This document shows positions 55,601-64,000 of a DNA stretch of 64,000 bases, one piece after another. The translations under genes were made by a program, and so were the position numbers. The first letter of the stretch is position 1. Each line of letters opens with the position of its first letter. The notes under the pieces are model-generated. The model did not search any database. It was not told the DNA's origin and saw nothing but the letters and a program-made list of their open reading frames with translations. This DNA is from Dillenia suffruticosa (taxonomy: Eukaryota; Streptophyta; Magnoliopsida; Dilleniales; Dilleniaceae), in the NCBI GenBank assembly GCA_033439265.1, contig JAVTVX010000018.1, forward strand, positions 8,974,501-9,038,500, in the 5' to 3' direction.

Positions 55601-58600
55601 ATTATAAACTATTGAATTTAATTAATTTTGGGCATATAAAGGTTGTCATGTAATGCATTCGTCTCTCGTGAAAAAAGTTGATCCTTGGTCTCTTCTTTTT
55701 TAATAGAGATCTAAGATATAAAAATCAAATATGGGATGTTTCAATCTTGGGATGACAAGGTACCGTTATAGGCACCCACTTCAGACATCCATTTAAAATG
55801 GGGATCTCAACAATTTCAAGAATGTCATGGAATTTTTGCTTGTTGAAGAACGTACTTATTATTTTATTTACCAACTCGCACGATTCACTTAAAGTCCATT
55901 TGATGCCACTCAAAAGAACAACTACTACCCTACATTGCAAGCAACATCGAGGCCAAAAAAGAAATTTTGATTGAGGTTGGAGAACCCATTTCTTCCTTTT
56001 ATCATTTTTTTTCCTTTTTCCCTTATTCTAGAGAAAGGAGGAAGAGGGTAACAGTTCTCAAAAAAAAAAAAGAAAACTGTGATGATCATAATTTTTCTTT
56101 TTTAATTTAAAAATTTTAAATTCAAATACCTATATATATATAAAATAATAATAACAGAAGTTGTATGCGAAAGGGCCACAATCAATCCTATTCATTTCAT
56201 TTTATAGTGTCAAGCTTCAAGCAGAAGAGAAGGAGAGAAGCTTGCTCGGTTTGATTTTGGTGCACGTGATGTCTTATGTCATAACCGGCCAGCAGCCACC
56301 AAATTTGTCGGGTTAAGCACGTGAATTTGACGTCCTTTTAAAGAATAGATTAATCATTACAAATACATGCCCCCCTGCTGTCGGCACCTCATAGCTTCAG
56401 CAAGTACCGCTACGCAAAGAATCTTGACCAAAGCCTTCCCTACTACGCGATTCAAATTAATTAAATTATTAAATATCGATAATTATACATAAAAACAATT
56501 CGAATAAAATTTAATTTTTAGTACAGCTGGAATTTATTTCTTTTAATTATTGATATCTCTAATTAACCAACGAGCATAAAAGAATTATTTCATTTTCTCT
56601 CTTTTAATTTGATTTGATAAAAATAATTTTATTATTCCCGGTCCTCTATTTTCTGTGTTTGTAATTTTTTTTTACATTTTCTTTTCAGGTCTCTTTTTAT
56701 CTCGTTTTATTATTAAGCACGGATAATTCTTTATATATTTTTTTCATGATTTTCTCTTTTTTCTTAACGAGTGATAGTTTTCTTTTTTTTGGTACCATAT
56801 CTTAGATACCGTCTAGTTTTTGGGTTTTCGTTCCAACTAATTCAGATCGACCGCTGTAATGATTTCTTTCGGACAGCGGGTCTCCCAATAGAAAATACTC
56901 CATACATATAAGGACCCGATACTCTTTTCGAGAGTCGAACCTCGATCACTCTTTCTATATTTCTTGTCTCCTTTCTCACTTTCTCTTGCCACCAACAACC
57001 TCCGCCTTTTCTTCTCATTTTGTCTCTCTCAATTAGTTTCCTCTCACTCCCTCTTCTCTCTTGATGGGCCATTCTCCCATTCTTTGCTCTTTTCCTCCCT
57101 TTTCTTCAATTCCATGGATCGAGAGAAACTTTATCAAGAACAAAAAGAGAGAATGGAGAGAAATAGAAAGAGGGTAGAGAGAAAAAAGGGAAGGAGTGCT
57201 AATGAGAGACAGAGAGAGGAGATTAGGTAGAGACAGTGTTATCAAAATCGTATCGTATCGTGATCAGATCACGATTGGATGATAGTCTAAATGAAAAATG
57301 GATTGATTTAAATGAATACTGTCTAAATAATTAAATTACGGATAAACACGATTCAACTGTATTTTTTAATAAACCGTCTAACCCATGATATTATAATGAA
57401 TTGGATGACTTTTGCATTCAATTATTATGAAAAAATTCATTAAAATTTAATTTATTAAACTTTAGATAGAATGACATTTCAATATTTTAAAATATAATAT
57501 ATTAAAAAAAAAACTTTTACAGTTTAAAATCTCTAAATTCTTTTTCAAATCTATCGATTTCTTCTCTCATTTCCCATCTCTTCCCTCTATTCTATTAATT
57601 TTTCAAACTGATCCATTAATTGAATTTATTGTTTAATAAGAATTTTAAAAATAATTATTGATTTTGTATTTATTAAAATTTTATACAAAAATTTGAAATT
57701 AATATATATATTTACCTTAAAAATAATTTTATATTTTTTATTGTTATTAAAAATCTAACAGTTTAACCACATTGATCCATGATTAAGTCAATTAAACTAT
57801 AATTTTAAAGTTCATGTGTCGATATACACAGTACGTGCTAATAAAAATGGGAAGAGATGTGACAAAAACTTGCGAGAAAGACAAATAATGACGGGCAAAA
57901 TACTCCTTCATACATTATGAATAGTGAAAAATCACTGGTTGAAATTAAAAAAAAATATATTTCAAATGGTGTTAATAATGGGAAGAAAAATTTTTGCTTT
58001 ATAACTCAAATTAAGTTTCATTTGGAATCCATGAACCACTACTTGATAACAAATGAAAAATGAATATAATCCATTTGAAATGACTTGAAGTATGAAGTTC
58101 AATGCTTGAAATCAAAAATTAAAATTTGTAATTCAATTAAATTTTTATACTTGGAATAATAAAACTAAAATATGAAATTTATTTATAAAGATGGTTATTT
58201 ACTTAATTATTCTTAAAATTCTTTTTTTAGTTAAGATAAATTGTTAATTGAAAAATAAAATAGGTGGATTTCACAAACTTTTATGGAGTTTATTAGTTAA
58301 ATTTCCTTTTATTTTTCTTCCTTTTTGGTGATTTGGAAATATATAACTTTTATTGAATAATAAATAAACTCTTTATATATATTTGATTCTAAACAACAAA
58401 CTTAAAATTTACAAAAATATAAAATTCATTTGTATCGGTGCAAGGTCAAAACAAAACTTCATCAAGAACTCTGGGAGCGTAGAATCATAGTTAGATATGA
58501 ATATAGGCTTCTAGTGATCGGGCAGAATTAATCGATGCAAGCTGATACTGGTTTGTGAAAACAAAAAAAAAAAAGGGCACTCTGTTTGAGGGGCCTAAAC

Positions 58601-60180
58601 CAGCATTAATGTGAGATAGATCTTTTAATCCTAGGGCCCGACTCAAACTTGTGTACTTTTAGGCCTATCTAAAATTAGGCCTGGCTACGCAGATCAATTG
58701 GAGCCCAAGCCCAGTCTGCCTGATTTTTAATCTCCGTCCTAAGGTTATGTGTTTTTGTAACTAAGGTGAGGTAGCAATATTGGGTATTAAATTCTCTTAA
58801 TTAAGATTTTAAATTTAAATATTAAGAATAAAAATGCAGGCGCCGAAACAATCTACCTTTAAATTGGATTCCACTGCTATTTGATTCATATTAATTAAGT
58901 TTTTGGATACCGATGGTCAAGTACCCAAAAAATATAATAACCAAGGTTATGTATTTCTATGGGCAGTTGGACAAATTAAAAGCTCTTGTGCGGATTGGGC
59001 TTGGATGTACAAGTCCAAAGTTTGAGCCGAGCCGAGCGGCCTCCCAGCCCACTTTTGTACCTAATACGTTTTTTTTCTTGGGTTATACAAGAATTTGAAT
59101 ATAAAATTATCAGATTGGAAAAAAAAATTTTTACCACTAAACTGTTTTACATTAATCTTGAATTCATTTAGTTATTTGTTTTTTTTACTCCCACCATCGT
59201 TATAATGTATTAGGTACAAAAAGGGGATTGTATAGTGATTGGCCTCCCATTGACTTGTTTTAAATTACATTTGAATGATAAAATCAAGATTTATAACTTT
59301 TGAATAAGCCCAATAAGCTAAAACCCAAAGTTCAAACATGTTCTCAATGTCAAGTTCTAGGTCCACAACCGAAAAAGCGCTTTTGTTACAAATCATATAT
59401 CGAATTCCAAAGAAATAAAAAAATAATACTTAACTCTAATAGTCTCTCTCATACAACAGATCGATTGTTTGGATTGAATTCTCCTATTAGAACTAAGTTC
59501 ATCACTTGGATCCATAACAAATTGGTATTAGAATTTCCGGTCCAACATGAAAAAGGTTACCTGAAAAAGAGCTATTTGGTGTTTGATACGATCTGGAGTG
59601 AGAGATGTCCAAAAAAGGGAAAAGGGCTACTTGGTATTAAAGTGAGAGCTATCCAAAAAAAGAAAAAGGATTACTTGGTACCAGATTGAGAGCCATTCAA
59701 AAGAAAAAAGGGCTACCTGGTGTTGGAGTGAAATCCAAGGGAAAAGGGCCAACCAGTGCTCTAAAAAAGTCTAGAGTATGCGTCATCCGTGGACATCCGA
59801 CATCTCAAGGTGTGGGCAATGTTACAAATCACATATCGGATTTCAAAGAAATCAAAAAATAATAATTAAATCCAATAGACTCTCTTATCCAACAGATCGA
59901 TATTTTAAATTGAGTTTTCCTATTTTGCTTGAATCTATCATTTGGTCCATGACAACTTCCTAATGCAAGTGACGAACCACATGTAGATTAAAGAATTAAA
60001 AATCTTATAGAATTTGTGAAGAGCATGAAAAGCAAAGACTAAGAATTCAAATTGATTAGGAAAGTGGATATTGACACGGTTTAGGGTGGGAGGAGAAGAG
60101 TTTTGTACGGATATAACCATAAAAAATAAAAAAAAATTTAAAACATTTTATACGGGAAAGTAATTCCGTAATTGACATAA
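55601..60180. other. AT-rich spacer without a recognisable gene
   Basis: I see no domain in any short ORF. Points of note: two G-boxes and a TGACGTCC site (56263-56268, 56318-56323, about 56328), a CT-rich stretch (56950-57110), and a CGTGATCAGATCACG palindrome near 57259. Confidence 0.5.
59389..59950. repeat. Diverged tandem duplication with internal short repeats
   Basis: About 59389-59530 (TTACAAATCATATATCG, CAACAGATCGAT) recurs at about 59822-59950. Between them (59550-59750) are four copies of a 50-60 bp unit with GGGCTACTTGGTATT and GAGAGCTATCCAAAAAA. Confidence 0.7.
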
Positions 60181-60183
60181 TAC

Positions 60184-60286
60184 GTCAAGTTTTCAAAACT
60201 TAACATGCCTCTTAACTGCCCACATATCGAGTTTTGAAAACTTGACATGCATGAATAGTGCATGTTGAGTTTTCAAAACTAGACAT
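60184..60286. repeat. Three copies of an AAGTTTTSAAAACTT palindrome
   Basis: Near-identical palindromic words at 60184-60206, about 60227-60249 and 60260-60286, each with CATG at one or both edges. They lie upstream of the MULE coding region. Confidence 0.8.
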
Positions 60287-60928
60287 GTTCGTGCCTTAAA
60301 CCTCCCCCCACCCTTCTTTCTTTCTTTCTTCTTCCTTCTTCCTTCTGCTTTCTTCTCTCCTCCTCCGCCGTAGACGACTGCTTTTGCTCTTACTAGTGGC
60401 CGATCTACAGCATCGAAGGATATCTGCAATCTTGGGATACTGAATTGAAGGCGATCCAAGTATTTGGAAGACCTACACAGTCCATTCTTGCGAAGGTAAA
60501 AGCTTCTTCTTCCTTTGCAAACCCTAAGATTTCATATATTTAAATTGATTAAATTTTTATGTACATTATTAAATTTGAATATTCTTAGTTTATTGAATAG
60601 TATTTTATAGAGATTGAATAGAAAAATTAGAGTTTATGGTTTTTTAAATTTAGAATAAAATTAGGGTTAGGGTTTTATAAAAAAATTAGGATTTAGAACC
60701 GAATTAGGGTTTTATAAAAATTTAGAGATTGGTTAACTTTGTCATGTTGATTTGTTTACGGATTAGGGTTTTTTAAAATTAGAACCGAATTAGAATTTAG
60801 GATTTAAAAAAAGGTAATTATTAGTAATTGTTTGCTGATTTGTTTGAAATTTATTTTTAGGTCCGAATTAGGCTTTGTCAATATGTTTCTAATTTAGACT
60901 TAAATTGTTTTTTGATGTTGAGTAGAAA

Positions 60929-61625
60929 TGGCGGAGATTGCGAGATTATTATGTTACACAAATGGTGAAATTATGACGGTTGAGCATAGAGTCGGTTATG
61001 ACCATGGGCCTTCGAAATTGATTCGGGTTAGGAGAAATGCATCATTTATGAGTTGGTCACCGTGATATGCAGGGGTCTTCATATAAATTTAAGGAGACAA
61101 TATGTAGAGATTTATCATCATGCTAGTACATCCGTGCAACAAGGTTACGATTATACGGATGAATATCCAGAGCTCGAGTGTCAAATGGATCTTGCTAGCG
61201 CAGGTGTGGATAATGATGTGGACGAGAAAGAAATGGTGGAAGAATAGGCGTATGAAGAGGATGATGATGAAGAAGAAGATGTTGGAGAAGTTCGTTGTGG
61301 TAGTGGTGGTAGTTCAGTGAACTAAATAATATTGGGGTCCTCCGGAGCAACTGCACACATTGGTGATGGTCGGAGATATATCAGTAGCGGAGTTGATGAC
61401 TCGATTCCTTTCATTAGAACTACACTGGGAGGAGATGGTTATGTGACTTTCAAGGAAGATTGTAGATTGAGAAGTGATAATGGGAGTTTTAGCGATGAAT
61501 TGAAGAAAGGAACGAGATTCGAGTCGAAGGAGGAGTTTATACACTTTGTGAAAACGCATCATGTGAAACATCACTATTAATTTCATGTTGGGAGATCATC
61601 CCTTACAATGTGGACAATGATATGT
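60929..61625 (+). pseudogene. MULE (mudrA-like) transposase, N-terminal fragment
   Basis: Starts ATGGCGGAGATTGCG at 60934 or just upstream. A CT-rich leader (60300-60490) and a plausible 5'-leader intron (GTAAAAGC near 60496 to TTGAGTAG near 60927) precede it. The first part resembles the N-terminal domain of plant Mutator transposases (VICRGLHINL, EIYHHA), followed by an acidic linker and then ELKKGTRFESKEEFIHFVKT, typical of the region before the zinc-binding domain. Stops at 61064-61066, about 61243 and 61576-61578 plus frame changes break it. It runs into a gypsy LTR remnant at about 61626, so the catalytic domain is lost or lies beyond Gypsy-F. Confidence 0.65.
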
Positions 61626-61676
61626 AGGGCAACGGACGGCTGCTCATGACCCCGGTTTAGAGCGTGACAATTATTT

Positions 61677-61688
61677 TGGTATCAGAGC
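61677..61688 (+). promoter_or_regulatory. Gypsy-F primer binding site
   Basis: TGGTATCAGAGC, matching initiator tRNA-Met. Confidence 0.9.
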
Positions 61689-61970
61689 GTCTAGGTTAGA
61701 GAAAATATAATAATGAAAAATTGTTCCAAGTATATTTAAAAAGCCCTCAATATATTAGAGAGTTTCATACAGTCATTTAAAGTCCAATACATGGCCATAT
61801 CCATATAAGTTCATCTATTTTAGGACGTTAGATACATGACGCATCTAGCCCATTATTTCGCATTCAAATACCTTGATTCATAACTCAAATTTTTTTGGGG
61901 GTTAGTTCCTCAGTAACTAACCCTAATCTTTGATTACTACCTAATAAAAATATACTTATTTTGCAGAATT

Positions 61971-63180
61971 ATGCCACCTAGATGTGGTAGGCACAGTGCT
62001 GGATTCGCATCACCCGAGAGTCCCCCAGTGCTTGATGTACCTAGGGCACTCGAGACTCCATAAGTACCAGAGGATGCTTCCTCTACTCACGTACCTTCAC
62101 CAGCGCCACCACTAACACCTCCACCGACTGTTACAGCCGAGATTCCTCCACCAGCACTTGACATCTTGAGGCAGAGGCAGGAGTGGTATAGTAGATATGG
62201 GGTGCAGATGCCACCACTTCCACCATAGACTCCAGCGACCACACCTGTGGCCATACTTACATCTATGGCACCGGTTCCTCCTCCGGTAGTCGGTCCATCC
62301 ATTTCTAGTCCGACTAATGATACATCGGTTACTTTGATGCGTATTCATGAGCTTACACAGTTGGTGAAAGAGGCGCATCCATGAGCGTTCAGGATCTAGT
62401 GATGCCACAGTAGCGAAGCAATGGATTAATAGGACTCGCAGGATCCTTACTGATCTGGGGTTGATAGAAGAGCTCAGGTTGAGAGTTGTTGAGAGACTCC
62501 TCGATGGGGCTGCCTTCTCGTGGTGGGAGGCTATCTGTGACAGTACTACACAGACTCTATGGTGGGAGGACTTTCTACGAGAGTTCTATCGCAAGTACTT
62601 TACCCCGTTTCAGCAGGATCGCATGAGGATAGAGTTCCTGCACTTACGTCAGGGGACTAGGTCAGTTTCAGAATATGAGACTGAGCTCAGGAGATTAGCA
62701 GTATTTGTCCCCGACATGGTTATACCAACTCAGATGAGGTTTAAGTTTGAGGATGGCCTCCATTTGAGTATCAAAAAGTATATGATAGTGACTCCTACTT
62801 TTACACTTTTAGAGGTGATTGATTCAGCATATCGGGTAGAGAAGATCGTCCGAGTTGAGGCTAGGCAGAAAGAGAGTCACCAGAAAAGGAAGAAGACTGG
62901 GTCACAGGATGGACAGTCTTCAAAGAGGGGTAGAGGTTCTGGTTATCATGGAGGATCTTCTAGTTTCAGACCAGCGAGCCAGGATAGGGACTCTAACCAC
63001 AGGGCTTTGGGGCACCAGCCCCTAGTGTCTCTAACAGTCTACTATACAGAGATAGCCTTTCTGTCATAGATGCGACAACCATCATGCATTTGGGGCATGT
63101 AGAATACCGGTTACTTGCTTCCAGTGTGAGAAGCAAGGTCACATTAGGAGTACCTGCCCAGATTTGAGTTGAGGGGGATA
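61971..63180 (+). pseudogene. Gypsy-F gag pseudogene
   Basis: Starts ATGCCACCTAGATGT at 61971, parallel to Gypsy-E. In-frame stops occur near 62049 (TAA) and 62227 (TAG), and a frameshift near 62375. The conserved domain then reads intact from 62461 to 63069 (VERLLDGAAFSWWEAICD, WEDFLREFYRKYF, LRQGTRSVSEYETELRRLA), followed by a basic Lys/Arg/Ser tail. After a frame change come two cysteine motifs (FCHRCDNHHAFGAC and the full zinc knuckle CFQCEKQGHIRSTC, about 63075-63160). This is the better preserved gag of the two gypsy copies. Confidence 0.88.
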
Positions 63181-63559
63181 GACTTTATGAAGTCATACCG
63201 GTGCTTCTGGCACAGGCCAATAGGGGGCACCTGCACACTCAAATCTCATAGCTCCTCGAACTGCAACCGGGAGTAATATGGTGCCAGGATCATCGCGACA
63301 GCAGCCTAGGGCCATACTCGTGTGTTTGCGATGATGTAGGAGGACGCACAGGCAAACCCTGATATCATTATGGGTAATCCTCTCACAGACCTTTCAGTAT
63401 AGGACTTTTATTGTAATTTCTTTTTGAGGTCTTGTATATCATAATATCGATATATAGTTTTGACTAGTTAAAGCTTTAAAAGCTTAACTAGTTTGATATA
63501 TATATAAATACGTCTCATTTTTCTTCGCATTTTAAATATCTTTAATTTTTCTTGTCCTT

Positions 63560-64000
63560 AGGTACCATGAAAATATTTGGTATTGACGCCCGTGTTTGCA
63601 TAGATATCGGTCAAATTATTCATATGTGAGCGACATATTCACTCACCATTCTGATAGCCCTCTCTCGTCACTTGATGAAAAGATTATGGTTATCACTCAT
63701 CTCGGCAAGCATATCATTCGAGATACAGTTTATAGAGGCTGCGTGATCATTATTGAGGAGGTGGTATTAGAGGTAGATCTAATTCTGCTCCATATCACGT
63801 ATTTTGATGCCATTCTAGGGATAGATTGACTGAGTTCATACCAGGCTTTCGTGGATTGTTTCACGAAAGAGGTTGAGTTTCGGAGGTCTGGGCAGCCATG
63901 TTGGTGTTCAGGGGTGAGAGACGGGTATTGCCCCGCTATGTTATATCGGCTATGGAGGCTAGACACATGGTACGCCGTGAGTGCATGGCTTATCTGGCTT
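63560..64000 (+). pseudogene. Gypsy-F protease region (partial)
   Basis: Begins after ACCATGAAAATATTTGG. RSNYSYVSD aligns with the Gypsy-E protease zone, followed by SPLSSLDEKIMVITHLGKHI and FDAILGID, the conserved flap-to-end region of gypsy proteases, with a TGA at 63827-63829. The DTG active-site triad is not readable (frame change around 63600). The sequence continues into the linker before RT and leaves the window. Confidence 0.75.

Larger units (their letters stand above)
61626..64000 (+). mobile_element. Gypsy-F: 5' part of a gypsy element, continues beyond the window
   Basis: Only about 44 bp of the 5' LTR end remains (GGCTGCTCATGACCCCGG to GCGTGACA at 61669), closely matching the Gypsy-E LTR end. 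A primer site, gag and protease follow in the same order and with clear protein similarity to Gypsy-E. Confidence 0.85.

Noticed and set aside
56915-56965. tRNA-like GGTTCGACTC on the minus strand
   Set aside because: Only the T-arm-like bases are present; I could not find acceptor, D or anticodon stems.

Overview
The window is repeat-rich plant nuclear DNA. Indicators are CACTA (En/Spm) transposase genes with introns, Ty1/copia and Ty3/gypsy retrotransposons primed by initiator tRNA-Met, a hAT element, a Mutator-like (MULE) transposase fragment, and many simple repeats in AT-rich spacer. A flowering plant is most likely; the species cannot be named from this sequence. I found no convincing host gene, rRNA, tRNA or CRISPR. 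Nearly every long coding region belongs to a decayed mobile element.
Layout. 1-4080: AT-rich spacer holding a small non-autonomous hAT element (1242-2216) with a perfect 8-bp target duplication. 4082-8639: 5'-truncated copia element (Copia-1) with one long pol frame broken by three TAG codons and a 3' LTR. 8640-15361: 3' part of a CACTA element (CACTA-1), carrying the tnp2 3' half, a tnpA-like gene and a terminal array ending in the CACTA inverted repeat. 15533-29002: a solo LTR of a SIRE-like copia family, split by a complete 11.6-kb SIRE-like element (SIRE-A, 17389-28967, target duplication CTTTT). SIRE-A has 2.3-kb LTRs, decayed gag and pol, and an extra third ORF downstream of pol.
29570-55259: a minus-strand copia element (Copia-B) that has become a nest. 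A second SIRE-like element (SIRE-D, 32315-37400) lies in its integrase region. Its 5' LTR is split by a second CACTA element (CACTA-2, 39568-54901), which is itself split at the start of its tnp2 gene by a chromovirus-type gypsy element (Gypsy-E, 44638-52322).
55260-60180: mostly featureless AT-rich spacer with a diverged tandem duplication. 60184-61625: the N-terminal part of a MULE transposase gene behind three palindromes. 61626-64000: the 5' part of a second gypsy element (Gypsy-F) that runs off the window.
No genes here form a pathway; the elements act, or once acted, for their own transposition. The most interesting signals are (1) SIRE-A's third ORF, preceded by what looks like its own LTR-like promoter region, (2) the density of a near-palindromic RGTYRACY motif in the SIRE-family LTRs, (3) the repeat-built hAT element, and (4) a 0.65-kb insertion flanked by paired palindromes.
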